Source of the DNA: Bolinopsis microptera
Lineage: Eukaryota; Ctenophora; Tentaculata; Lobata; Bolinopsidae
Direction: 5' to 3'
DNA length: 64,000 nt
NCBI RefSeq assembly: GCF_026151205.1
Contig: NC_087073.1
Coordinates: forward strand, 248,001-312,000
Position 1 is the stretch's first letter. Every line of letters begins with the position of its first letter. Below, piece by piece: positions 34,434 through 45,720 of this stretch. The position numbers and the translations under genes were made by a program. A model generated the notes under the pieces. That model ran no database searches and was not told the DNA's origin. It saw nothing but the letters and a program-made list of their open reading frames with translations.

Positions 34434-34616
34434 TTAGCCCCCCACCACACAAGTAAAGTATTCAGTGAAATGTGTTATGAACTGTGAAGCCTCTGACGCC
34501 ATTCCTCCTGTACTACTGAATACCAGTGGCGTGAAGGTAGCCTTTTCTTTATAGAGCCTTGTCTCTAAAAACTCAACTGAACTAGCGTTTCGGTGTACGC
34601 TAAAGCTTTCAGGCAC
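34434..34616 (-). pseudogene. Second retroelement C-terminal fragment
   Basis: Carries LYKEKATFTPLVFSSTGGMA, related to 33005-33313 (shared E.....F.PLVF.S.GGM). The reading frame is lost 40 codons earlier than in the relative. A remnant. Confidence 0.45.
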
Positions 34617-34684
34617 GCACCTTCCCTGCCCCGTTAGTGACCTGTCCCTTCAAAATCAAACTTAAGTAACAGTCGAGGCCAAAA

Positions 34685-34882
34685 CATTATATACCAAATG
34701 AGCATTATATTTTCATGAATAGTTTTTTATTAAAAACTTTACTAGATATATTTTTAATGATGTCATGTGATGATGTTTGTGTCATTATATTTCGATTTCA
34801 TTTCATTTCATTTTATTTTCATTCTGTAAAATATGCTAAAATTAAATTTCTTGTTTCATTGAAAATGTCTTGTTTCATTAAA
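34685..34882 (+). mobile_element. LINE 3' terminus with TTCTTGTTTCATT terminal repeats
   Basis: ACCAAATGAGCATTATATTT and then CTGTAAAATATGCTAAAATT, ending in TTTCTTGTTTCATTGAAAATG and TCTTGTTTCATT, matches the 107-bp piece at 53990-54096. The end carries two short tandem copies of the CTTGTTTCATTGAAAA unit. It is a 5'-truncated LINE tail. Confidence 0.65.
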
Positions 34883-34966
34883 TTTAGAATATGAAGTTTC
34901 TTTGTATCACGTTAACGGGTGGTACTCGTAAAATATTTGTTTCAAATATTAGTCGACAGTCGACGA

Positions 34967-35022
34967 GTTGATTGACGATGTAAATCCGTCGAGATCGTTG
35001 CTCTGCGAAGCAGAGCAACGAT
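34967..35022. repeat. Dispersed 44-bp repeat and perfect 13-bp hairpin
   Basis: 34967-35010 is the inverse of 5866-5909. Overlapping it, ATCGTTGCTCTGC (34994-35006) and GCAGAGCAACGAT (35010-35022) form a perfect hairpin with a GAA loop. TTGACGATTGACGATG repeats follow. Confidence 0.75.
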
Positions 35023-35024
35023 TG

Positions 35025-36085
35025 ACGATTGACGATGCAAAGCAAGAATGCTAGTTCGCGCGGCGCGTCGAAGCGGCGAAGTACCCTCCAAGTCGACGAG
35101 TCCAACTCGGCGCGCGTCTCGGTAGGTTATAAACCTACACATATCTCGTTGTTACCCCCATTATTATATATTGTGGATACAATACAGCCGCACACTTGTG
35201 CGCGGCGGGTCTACAACGTAATAACGTATGACAATAATTTCCCTAAAATAATAATAATACTATGCCATGACTATATATCATATATATATCATATATAAGC
35301 TTTGCGTATATTAAAAAATAAAAAGTATAGTATTAAAGAAAACAACGTATTTTTTTCAAAAAAACAACAAATTTTAAATATACACATATTTTCACAATTG
35401 ACAATGACCCTATATTATTATTGTTTAAGTACTAATCTACGTACTTACTTACTTACTTACTTAATGTAAAAATATTGAAAGTTTAGGCACGGCACAGCAA
35501 ATTTTTGGCACAGTGCCGCGCGTTAGTTACAGTAAAGTAAAGTAAAAATTATGACATAACATCATCACTAATGTTTACAAAGTATCATCACACTACATGG
35601 AAAAACACTTATTTCTCCATCAAATTTAAAAGTAATAATTTATCAAATATTAATCATGAATAAAAACAACATTACAAAATTTAATTTATTCACACTTCCC
35701 AGTGGAGTAAAGATTTATAAAACGTTTCTTTGCTACATAAGGATGAAACCACAAATAATATAAGTAAAATACAATTTTTTAAAAGTAAAATACAATTTTT
35801 ATTTTCCACAGAAGAATCAATACATATTGAATTATAAATATCCGATAATTCCATTAATAATCATTAAAAGTTGCTTTGTCATTTGTAAGATCAAAAACGA
35901 AAAGCTGTACGCTGAACTGTGAACGCGCGCGGCGTTTTTTCTGCAGCTGCCTAGCTTCAAGCTTGTAGCCGCTAACATCAAAGCCGCCGCCCGCGCCCAG
36001 TGCTGGGGTGCATTCTCATTAACAATTAAACTTGGTCAAAGACAGTTATATACAATTCCTAAATTAAATCAATAATCATGTTAAT
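35025..36085. other. AT-rich DNA, no supported gene
   Basis: Contains ATATATCATATATATC simple sequence, a TTAC tetranucleotide run (about 35445-35462) and a GC-rich patch at 35930-36010. Nothing coding. Confidence 0.4.
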
Positions 36086-36089
36086 ATGA

Positions 36090-36200
36090 GTATTCAACAC
36101 TACTCGACAACAAATATTTGCCGGCCCATCAACGATTCAGTCGCCGAAACAAAAATCAAATGTTTGCTTTTTCGTTTCGGGGACTGTTTGAACTCAGTAC
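36090..36200. repeat. Repeated 5' leader of the AlkB-SGNH element
   Basis: About 100 bases upstream of the AlkB-SGNH ORF (CGACAACAAATATTTGCC..CCCATC.ACGA..CAGTCGCC.AAACAAA) recur in diverged form at 38310-38420 without the ORF. That is the behaviour of a mobile element's leader. Confidence 0.55.
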
Positions 36201-36225
36201 TATATCCGACTAATCATACTTTATA

Positions 36226-37674
36226 ATGGTTAAAATAGAAAGTAAAAAGATTTTCCTCGATGGGCCGGCATTCGCAACCGCGAAACGTTTTCATGAGACC
36301 AAAGATCTCATGGAAAAAATAGAGAAGAATCTCCATGAGCTAAATTCCAAGCAGTCTCTGGAGACGAATCAGGAGCTAACAGCCATCAGACAGTCTTTGA
36401 ACACTCTTGAGCAAAATTCTTTGGCTTCTTCTGACCATTTAAATGCCCAACTTACCAATTCTTCACTTGCCCCTGGCCCAGACCTAACAGCTAATGAGCA
36501 TCTCAAATCAAGAGAAGAACCAGTTGTAGGCGCTATAGAAGAGTTTATCACCACAGAAGAGCAGGATCTTCTCCTCCTTGCCTGTCAATCACTTGACGAG
36601 GATTTTGTTGTGGAAGGAGCTCGTGCTGTGTATTCTTTGGGAGAACCATACAAGTATAATGGCTCCAAGTCACCCAATGGTCAGCTAGAGTCAACCAGCT
36701 TCTCCAAACTGATGGACAAAATCAATGGGGCATTCTGTAGTGGTGAGAAACCGAAGATCAATAGTCTGCTGATCAACCGCTTCAAAGAGGATGGCTCCCT
36801 ACCAAAACATTCGGATGATGAAGCCACCATCCACCCCGAATCCGAAATTTTCACTGTGTCCATCGGAGGCCAGTGCAACATCAAATTCTTTGACAAGAAG
36901 ACGGATGATATAGTCCTTGACCACCCATGTGTTCCAAGATCCATGTATCGCATGACACGAAGTAGCCAAGAGTATTACAGCCACTGTATCATGGATGGGG
37001 CAATAACTGGTGGGGTCAGATACAGCCTAACTTTTCGTTCAGTTAGCTTCAGGAACAAGAACTCTACGTGCATCATAGGAGACAGTCATACAGGGGGGCT
37101 TAAGTTTGGGTCAGATGCCAGGAAATCGTTTGGACAATGGTTCCCTGGGAGGCAATATTTTGCACCAGTGGTTGACCAGATTGACCCATATGTCACATGT
37201 GGTTATCGTAACGTTGTTTTGATGTGTGCGATTAATGATCTTAAAAAACCCGAGATCAAGAATACAGCTGATATTAAACGAAATGTATTTATTCCCTTTA
37301 TTAAAAAGATTGAGAAAATTCATGCTATTAACCCTAAGGCACATGTATATGTTTGTCCAGCCCTGCCTACAAAGCTTGCTGAACTGAATAGAAAAGTTGT
37401 TTGCTTTAACCGCCTTATTCTGACAGAGCTAATCCCTTCAAATTTTGGTGTGACTTTCGTCGATGGGTTCGGTGGGTTCTGTGATGATGCTGGGCTTCTT
37501 AGCCAACAGTTCTCCAGAAACATCGGCCGAGACCAGCGACCAGATTATCTCCACCTTAACTGGAGGGGTACAGCTAAACTAGGCACTTTGATTCGTAACA
37601 CAGTGCTTCTTAGAGGAAAGAAAAATTTTTTAGGAAAGAAAAATTTTTATTTACCACAAATAATCAATACATAA
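36226..37674 (+). CDS. AlkB-type dioxygenase fused to SGNH hydrolase, likely element-borne
   Basis: Intact single frame of 482 residues. Residues 1-95: coiled-coil-like (MEKIEKNLHELNSKQ, LTAIRQSLNTLEQ). Residues 100-275: AlkB-family 2-oxoglutarate/Fe(II) dioxygenase with iron ligands H195 and D197 (KHSDDE), H253 (YYSHC), and the 2-oxoglutarate arginines in RYSLTFR (265-271). Residues 280-460: SGNH/GDSL hydrolase with GDS (S287), N337 (AINDLKKP) and DYLH (D440, H443). All key residues of both domains are present. AlkB enzymes repair alkylated nucleic acids; SGNH esterase domains occur in ORF1 of some CR1/L2-type LINEs. The last codons coincide with an 18-bp tandem repeat (GGAAAGAAAAATTTTTTA twice, 37615-37652) like a LINE 3' end, and the leader is repeated elsewhere. 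I infer a retroelement ORF; a host gene is possible. Confidence 0.75.
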   Translation: MVKIESKKIFLDGPAFATAKRFHETKDLMEKIEKNLHELNSKQSLETNQELTAIRQSLNTLEQNSLASSDHLNAQLTNSSLAPGPDLTANEHLKSREEPVVGAIEEFITTEEQDLLLLACQSLDEDFVVEGARAVYSLGEPYKYNGSKSPNGQLESTSFSKLMDKINGAFCSGEKPKINSLLINRFKEDGSLPKHSDDEATIHPESEIFTVSIGGQCNIKFFDKKTDDIVLDHPCVPRSMYRMTRSSQEYYSHCIMDGAITGGVRYSLTFRSVSFRNKNSTCIIGDSHTGGLKFGSDARKSFGQWFPGRQYFAPVVDQIDPYVTCGYRNVVLMCAINDLKKPEIKNTADIKRNVFIPFIKKIEKIHAINPKAHVYVCPALPTKLAELNRKVVCFNRLILTELIPSNFGVTFVDGFGGFCDDAGLLSQQFSRNIGRDQRPDYLHLNWRGTAKLGTLIRNTVLLRGKKNFLGKKNFYLPQIINT

Positions 37675-37679
37675 TGTTA

Positions 37680-38300
37680 TATTCATAAATAAATTCAAAT
37701 TTCAATTTCAAACACATATACAGTACGCCGCGCACACAGCCACAATTTAAAATTGTTCAGAAATTCGTAGGTCAGCTGTAGGCGCCGCGCACAGGATCTA
37801 TTTAATTGTTAACTTACAATTACATGTCACATTTCTTAATTACTAGAGCCAAAATTTCAGAAGCAAAATAATTTAAAAGATATTTCTGTCGTTCACGCAG
37901 TACAGGCCGTGAGCACTGCGATATAATTAATATAATAATGGAGAGATTCCAAAAAACCGCGCGCTCGTTATTTATTGTGATTAAATTGAGTGCGCGCCAC
38001 TGTGAACAGCAGTACCGCTCAAGCATGAATTAGTACTGAGCGGTACGCAGTTCTGCGTGAGGCGTAGACATTTGTAGCACACGTTTCATTCAACTAATCC
38101 ATTAATCCATGTGACATGTACAATGTAATTATATTAAAGCAAAAAGAATATTAATTTTAGTAATAATTGACGTAAACATATGTGTTTAAATAACATCTAT
38201 AATCTAGCGAGTTACTAATACCGTTCGCGTTTGTTTGTATTCTTGATTATATATCTTTACACTAGCCTATATTATGATGGAGATATACATTATATAATTG
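37680..38300. other. AT-rich DNA, no supported gene
   Basis: Short GC-containing patches (GCCGCGCAC near 37785) but no ORF or repeat that I can support. Confidence 0.4.
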
Positions 38301-38309
38301 CTCCAATAT

Positions 38310-38420
38310 TCAACACTGCTAAACAACAAATACCTACTCGCCCATCGATGAAGCAGTCGCCAAAACAAAGCTCAAAGTTAATATATCTTCATACTTCGTT
38401 TTGGAAACTGTAGAATTCCA
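38310..38420. repeat. Second copy of the AlkB-SGNH leader
   Basis: Diverged copy of 36090-36200 (CAACACTGCTAAACAACAAA, CCCATCGATGAAGCAGTCGC). No AlkB-SGNH coding sequence follows. Confidence 0.5.
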
Positions 38421-38775
38421 ATAAATAATTAGTGTTTCAATCGTGTATTCGATGGGCAAGCACTCGCCACTTGAGGCCGAGACAAACGGCATCAGCTCCG
38501 CCCCGCAACCGTGAAGTAAGGCGGGGCGGTGGTGTGCGCCGTTTGTACGTCCCACAGCACGAGACATTTTGAGCTCCAAGACTTAAGACTATAAAAGTCC
38601 CGAATTAAACGTAGCGACTTACCATCGTCAGCCGTCAAAAATTTAGAATTTGTATGTTATAAACTCTACACCTGCTATCAGTCTAACATGTAATTTAGTT
38701 TGTTATTGGCTAAATTTTCAACTCGATTAAGCGATGCAGACGGATGAACTAGGCTTCTCCTCCGTCAAAAACACA

Positions 38776-38850
38776 ATGAGAGGGGATTGTGGAAGGACAC
38801 GAACACTATTCGTTAACTCGTACCCCGGGTACCCCCTAGAACTGTGTCCC
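38776..38850. repeat. Dispersed repeat (copy 1 of 2)
   Basis: GGGATTGTGGAAGGACACG followed by a TTAAC..GT..CC..G.TACCCCCT pattern also occurs at 46412-46470. Identity of the family unknown. Confidence 0.55.
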
Positions 38851-38876
38851 ATCAGAGAGAGCCCATCACCCGTCAG

Positions 38877-39165
38877 CAGTGGCGTAACGAAAGGCCCTGC
38901 TGACCCCGCTGTGCAGGGGGGCGCCGTCTTAGGGGGGCGCCAAATCGTCGTTTGAATGTGGGACAATTTCGAAAACTTAACTAAAGTACTAGCAAAACTG
39001 CGCGTTTTGCTCTAGATACACACTTTTTTAGAGATTTTACCGGCGTATTCTCTAAAATCACCTAATTTGTTCAATTTTAGGGAGGGGCACCAAAAGGGGA
39101 GGGGGCGCCAACAGGGGGGCGCTTTTTTCGGCAGGGGGGCGCCAACAGGCAACGTTACGCCACTG
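38877..39165. mobile_element. 289-bp hAT-like MITE
   Basis: Left CAGTGGCGTAACG (38877-38889) and right CGTTACGCCACTG (39153-39165) are perfect 13-bp terminal inverted repeats. The interior is rich in G-runs with GGCGCC. Flanks CCCGTCAG and (two bases off) GCCGTCAG resemble an 8-bp duplication with a slip. CAGTGGCG ends are typical of hAT non-autonomous elements. No coding capacity. Confidence 0.8.
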
Positions 39166-39762
39166 CGGCCGTCAGATCGAAAACAGTGTTTTAGTTTTGA
39201 TATATGCTGTACCAATTACAATAAATGGTAAGTCAAGGCTGACGTTGGTAGCAAAGTATAAAGTGACACGTCACAACAAAATAACCACTACACACTACAC
39301 ACACTATACGCTATAAGTATAACTATTGTACACAGTACACAGTATAACTAAAATATAAAATATAAACAAGTTACAAGAGACAAAAGAGTTTACAGAAGAG
39401 TTTTACATCGGCTCAGCACCGCCAGGACATTGGCTATACACGTGGGTCAATTAGTTTGATTTGGTATGGCTCGACCGGGAAAGTGGTCGAAATTAGTGCT
39501 CTTAATGAGTCATCACTGTCGTCTGAATATTAGAGCGGGAACTTCCCAAGTTTCGGCCGACAATGCAACGCGCACAGCATGGGCGCGCAATGCTATGCGC
39601 GGTCTCATATTACTAGACTGTGTCATTCGGCGGTTGCGCTCAGCGTTACTGGGAATGAGTTGTATGTTGTTTACCTAAATTCAAGCATGGTATTCATAGA
39701 TAAGCTTGTCAGTCAGTAAGTGCTTAAGTGGGAATAACAGGCAAATGAATATCACTTCATAA

Positions 39763-41545
39763 TCAGAATTCAGTGAAATTTCTGTCACACCACTCAGTTC
39801 CATACCGGTTTTGAGCTCTTAGAAGTGACTGTTTAAGTAAATTCTTGACAGATCCGCATGTGGAGGTGAAATTTAACGGGCCAACTTTACGGAATTCGTT
39901 CCACAGCCATGCAGATTTATAAATAAATTGATTAGTTGGAGAGGGTGTAATGAACAGATTATCTTTCCTATTTGATATGTTGAATAAGTAGTATAACGAA
40001 ATTGGTACTCGTGACTTAATGATCATAAAAAGTTCCATTAAACAACGGTATCGGTACAGGTTCTCTGTAACAAGTAATTCATGTTTTGTGAATAGAGGCT
40101 TAGTGGACTCTTTAACATAGAATTCAGATCCTAGACGTTGAGAATTAATTGGTCTTGCTCTAGCACATGTCTTGAATTTGTCTACATAAGCTTCATAGTC
40201 TCCAAATAGAATCCTGATACACTTCTTTTGAGTAATAAATAGTGGTTTTAACTGATTATTGGGAATACCTCCCCAGACAGAAATAGCATAACCTAGGTGT
40301 GATTCAAAGAGAGAATGATATATTTGTTTATGTAGTGATTCTGGTAAGCATTTCTTAATACGGTAGATACGTCCACAAGCACTTCTTAGTTTCTTGTTGA
40401 GGGATGATATATGTGGTTTCCAGCTCAATTTATCATCCATGATTACTCCGAGAAACTTTGTCTGACTTACACGTTTAATTATTTTGTTATTAATGGACAA
40501 GTTTTGGCTATCTTTATCGGCATCTAATTCGTTATTATTACGTTTAGAGGGAGAAAAATACATGTAACAACACTTCTTTACATTAATGTGCAGTAGGTTA
40601 ACTCCCATATACTTGTTTACGGCCTGTAGTACTTCATTAGCCAATTCATATGCTTTATTTCTCGAATCGGCAGCGACAAATATATTAGTATCGTCTGCAA
40701 ATAAGACAAATTTACCCTTTTTAGTTATATTGCATATGTCATTGATGTACAGTAGGAAAAGTAGAGGTCCTAATACACTACCCTGAGGGACCCCGAATTC
40801 AACCGGTAATTCATCAGATTTGGTATCCAAAACGTTTACAAATTGTTTCCTATTAGACAAATAACTAGAGATAAGATTCAGAGCGTTTCCTCTTATGCCA
40901 TAGTTGTTTAATTTTGTAGTTAGTTTACAGTGGTCTAGAGTGTCAAAGGCTTTTGAGAGATCGATAAAGACCCCTAGGACATGTTGCTTTTTACTAATTA
41001 ACGATTCTATATGTTCTACAGAGTAGTTCAGTGCATGGCTGGTGGAGTGTCCTTTTCTAAAGCCGAACTGGTTTTCATGTATTATACCCTTGGAAGTAAG
41101 GAAACTATAGAGCCGCTTATATATTAACTTTTCTAGAATTTTCCCGAATACAGGTAGAGTTGATACTGGTCTATAGTTTTCTAAAAGCTGTTCATCTTCT
41201 TTTTTGTAAATGGGGCTGATTCTCCCAGTTTTTAATTCATCGGGAAAGTGGCCTTCTTGCATGCATTTATTAAAGTATCTAGCTAAGTACGGTGCAGTAA
41301 TTTGACACGACTTCTTGATCACATGAATAGGTATGTCACTAGATTTCCCGTTTTTTAGTTCGTTTATGATCTCTTTAATCTCAATACAGTCACAATCACA
41401 AAGAAAAATACTGGACGTAACTGATGTGGGCAGGTAATCAGTAAATGACGGCAGGGAATTTATTCTTAAGAAGTCACCAGAGTATGCTTCGTTCAAGTTA
41501 GCTGCAATAGAGGCAAAGTATTTATTGAACTCATTTGCAATTATG
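39763..41545 (-). pseudogene. LINE 1: 5'-truncated jockey/CR1-type reverse transcriptase
   Basis: The frame covers the RT domain and C-terminal region without a break: RISPIYKKEDEQ, YRPVSTLPVFGK, FGFRKGHSTSHALNYS, VFIDLSKAFDTLDH, GVPQGSVLGPLLF, LFADDTNIFV (about 40690-40710), then a long C-terminal tail ending NFTEF. The endonuclease half is missing. It is cut off about 41545 at NEFNKYFAS and abuts LINE 2 head to head. The first 20 codons of the ORF (to 41604) belong to the complement of LINE 2. Confidence 0.85.
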
Positions 41546-41547
41546 AA

Positions 41548-44500
41548 TGAATGGAGGAGTTGATAGAAGGAAAAGGAGAACAGACGAGGTTGATGGACGC
41601 TCATATCGGAACGTGTTGAGTGGGACGGGTTCTACTACTGCTGCTGAGTCTCGACACCAGGATGGTTACCAGCCATTCTGACTCCCCTGAGTAAAGAGGT
41701 ATGCCTAGTCTGTGCGAAGTTCATTAACGTAGGACAATTCATTGTTGAATGCTGTGAATGCGACTGCCCAATGCACCATAAGTGCTATACCAAATCCATT
41801 AACAATGACACATTATCTGACGATTTTTACTGTCCCAAGTGCGTACATTTAGCAGTTATTCGTTACAATCCATTTCGACTTGCATGCACTAATTTAAGTG
41901 ATATTGAAAGTAGTGAAGTGGATGACACTATCATAAAAGTAGATCAAATACTAAATAACTGCGTATCGTACAATGTCAAGGAATTCAACAAAGCACTAGA
42001 TAATCAAATGAATGAATTTTCATCGCTTCTCTTCCAAAACATCGACGGCAATAAGTCAAATTTCGACACTTTCGCTATTGAATCCCATAGGCTCACCAAG
42101 AAATTCTCGATCATAGCCTTAGCGGAAACAAATGAAGGTCCTGAATCCAGCAGTTTGTATCAATTAACTGGATACAACAGTTTCTACCAAAACACAATAC
42201 CAGATAAAAAAAAGGGCACTGGAGTAGCTCTCTATGTTTGCGACACTCTTAGTGCCAGAGTAAACGGCAATGTATCCCATATCACTGAACATTTAGAAAC
42301 TCTTTTTGTGGCCGTAAGTAGTACAACTTCCCCAGTAACAGTTGGTGTAATGTACCGTCCTCCAAGTGGTAATGTCAATGTTGCACTATCTGAACTCTCT
42401 GACATCCTTGACAGTCTCCCCAAGTGTAGTTACCTAGCGGGTGATTTTAACATTGATTTACACGATAAGAATAGCACAATCGTACAACGCTATGAAGAAA
42501 TACTATTAAGTAAAGGATTTTTCCCCCTAATTTCGTTAGCAACACATGAGAAACCAGGCTGCAAAGCATCCTGTATTGATAACATAATAACTAACGACGT
42601 AGAGAGTATAGTAGCTTCTGGAATACTGACTGACCGTATATCACACCACTCACCCATCTTCCAAATCTTTGATAGAAACTTGGACTCTAGCAGAATTGAC
42701 CTGAAATACAAACAGTATTATGATTACAACAAACCGAATGTAAAAGCTTTTTTACAGACTCTGGAACATGATCTCAATAATAATGTTATCGACAATTTTA
42801 CAACATTTCACGACATATTTAAGGACTGTATAGATAGAACTTGTAAGTTAGAAACCCCTAAATGCTCTAAAAGAACAGCACTGAACAACCCATGGATTAC
42901 ACCAGACCTTGTGGGCAAAATTTCATATCAGCACGAACTTTACGATAAATGGGTAAAGGTCAGAAAAGTTAAATGTAAATTTGGGGAAATTGAAAATAAA
43001 GGGGGGACATGCCAATGCCCAATATGTTGCTCAAAACGTGACAAGTATAAAAAATACAGTGACTGCAGGCGGAAGGTCAAAAAAGATCGCCGCAATGCTC
43101 AATCTAAGTTCTATGGTGGAAAATTTGCAGAGTTGCACGGAAACAGTAAAAAGACGTGGGAATTAATTAACCAAATACGGGGTAAACGAAAACGACAAAC
43201 CAAACCTCTATTTACTATCAATAATGAAAAAATTACTAATCGTAGGGTAATAGCTAATGAGTTTAATAAGTACTTTGTCTCCCTAGCTTCTAATCTTAAC
43301 GAGGCATACAATGAAATCGGCGAACTAGTAATTAATGGCATCCCCAGTATCTATGACTACCTACCAAAATCCAACACGACCAGTATTTACATGCATGATT
43401 GTACAATCGATGAAGTATGTAAAATAATATCAGAATTGAAAAATGGCAAATCGTCTGATATCCCAATACATGTTGTAAAAGCGTCATCCAGAATTATCGC
43501 CCCCCTATTATCTGTACTATACAATGAATGTTTGAAGGAGGGAATATTCCCGGACGATTTAAAGATTGGCAGGATCAGTCCCATATACAAGAAAAAAAAT
43601 GAAGAATTACTTGAAAACTATAGACCAGTCTCTACCTTAGCCGTATTTGGTAAGTTATTCGAGAAAATTATATATAGTAGGCTATACAGCTTTGTCCAGT
43701 CACAAAATATGATCTATGAAAATCAGTATGGATTCCGTAAAAATCACTCTACAAGTCATGCCCTGAATTTCTCAGTGAATTATATAGAATCATGCCTTAA
43801 TAAAAAGCAGCACGTGCTCGGAATATTCATTGATCTAAGCAAAGCATTCGATACCATCTCAGCTGACAAATTACTGAGTAAGCTAGATAATTACGGAATT
43901 CGAGGCAATGCCAACAAACTCATTGCTAGTTATCTCTCTAATAGATATCAATACGTCTCGGTCCTAGGAGAAGAGTCTGACAAGCTTCCAGTTCTCTTTG
44001 GAGTACCCCAGGGATCTTGTCTTGGTCCGTTACTATTTATTATTTATATCAACGACCTATATAGGGCAACTGAACTAGGCAAGTTCATTCTATTTGCTGA
44101 CGATACAAATATATTTGTCGCGGATGAATGTAAGATAAAGTTATATGAACGAGCAAACCAAATTCTCAAACTGGTACAACTGTATATGAAATGTAATCTC
44201 CTGCATATTAACATTAAGAAATGCTGTTACATTCACTTTAAACCAACGAATAGAAAAAGCAAGGTAGAACATAATGAAGAAGAACACGTACTTACTCTAA
44301 ACAATGTAGTAATAAAGCAAGTCAAAAAGGTGAAGTTTCTTGGTGTTATTATTGATGATCAGCTTAAATGGGATGCTCATATACGGTCGCTCAACACAAA
44401 GCTGAAATGTGAAAGTGGGAAAATTTGTAGAATACGGCACATTATTCCAGAAAAACTCTACAAAGAACTGTACTACACACTATTTGAATCACACTTGCGA

Positions 44501-45046
44501 TTTGGGATATCAGTATGGGGTGGCCTTAGTAACAACAGGCTTGAACCAATATTTATCACTCAGAAGAAATGTGTTAGAATACTATTTGGTAACCGAGAGG
44601 CGTACTTAGAAAAGTTTAGAACTTGTGCTAGAACACGAAGTAAAGACAAGCAAAAATTAGGAAGCGACTTCTATGAAAAACAGCACACAAAACCGCTATT
44701 TAAGAAAAATGGTTTACTAACCATACACAGTTTGTTCAAACACACATGTTTATTGGAAATGTTCAAAATCAATAAATTAGAATCCCCAGTCCCACTCCTA
44801 AATCTATTTCACAGATCATCAAGACGTGCTGATCGATTCATCACTCCAACCCCATCCACCTCCTTCATATATCAATCGACAAAAATGTGGAACGATTGTA
44901 GAAACACTGCTAGCAATATCAACTTCTCTACATCAACGAACCTTGTAAAATCCACAATAAAAAAGGAGTTACTCGGCATGCAGTCCAGGTACGACAAAAT
45001 AGATTGGTGTGAACTGAACTTCGATTCCAACGAACTGAAATTCTAA
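41548..45046 (+). mobile_element. LINE 2: near-complete ORF2 with PHD finger, endonuclease and RT
   Basis: An open frame runs to 45046 (1,091 residues from the ATG at 41771), but coding similarity begins before that ATG (LVCAKFINVGQFIVECCECD). The true ORF2 start is therefore upstream or uses another codon. Domains: PHD-type zinc finger (C..C, C..C, H..C, YCPKC); APE-type endonuclease (FQNIDGNKSNF, RPPSGN near residue 197, GDFNIDLHD near 224, SHHSPIF near 292); RT with LSKAFDT, GVPQGS and FADDTN near 775. A short frame at 41548-41680 ending in TGA (NGGVDRRKRR...) looks like the C-terminus of ORF1, so the element is truncated inside ORF1. It belongs to the jockey/CR1 superfamily and is not closely similar to LINE 1 or 3. 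It may still be able to make ORF2 protein. Confidence 0.88.
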
Positions 45047-45720
45047 TGTCTACTCAATGAAGATATGCTGAGCGCTAAAGCCGATTGAAATGTTAATGTC
45101 TAAAGTATAAAATTTCGGCGGTCACGCCGCGCATTTTGCGCGCTGTGCCGCTATTTTTGGCCCATCTTATCAGATATTATTTACAATGTACTCGCACAGT
45201 ACATGCAGGGCATGCCTCAAGATCATATTAGTGTAGGAATCATTATGTTTTCAACAATTCATTATATGTCGAATTCAGCAGTGGGTCCTCTCTTCGTCCG
45301 GTTTGTGTGTTTGTCGCCTGTCTGGACTCTCGTAGTCATGTAATTTTTAATTTTTAATTTCTAATTTGTTATTTTAATTTTAATTTTAATTTCTCAATTT
45401 TCTAAATGTGTGTTCTGCTCCGGGACTCGATTACCGTTTCGGCTTTCTTGAGACTGTAAATTTGGAAAGCCAACTATGCGGGGCTCCTGCCCACCGGCAC
45501 TGAAGAGTGATCAAAGAATTAACTAAAATTTCCTAATATAACGATTGAATATAGAGTTGTTTAACCGGCGCGGCCATGGGTGTGTGGCCTAGCTTTGGCT
45601 GCACACCTATGACTGCGCTGTTGCTGGTGGACAGGCGCAGTTTTTGTTGTGCAGTAGTGTTGCAAGAGAATAAAACCAACTTATTATGTACTAAATGGAA
45701 TCAAGAATATTATTGACTAT
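45047..45720 (+). other. Probable 3' UTR of LINE 2
   Basis: Holds TTTTTAATTTTTAATTTC-type low complexity (45345-45395) and a hairpin-prone GTGTGGCCTAGCTTTGGCTG (45580-45600). No poly(A) or terminal microsatellite was identified, so the end is uncertain. Confidence 0.35.

Noticed and set aside
41546-41604. N-terminal 20 residues of the LINE 1 ORF
   Set aside because: They are the complement of the neighbouring LINE 2 ORF1 tail; the LINE 1 homology starts at about 41545.
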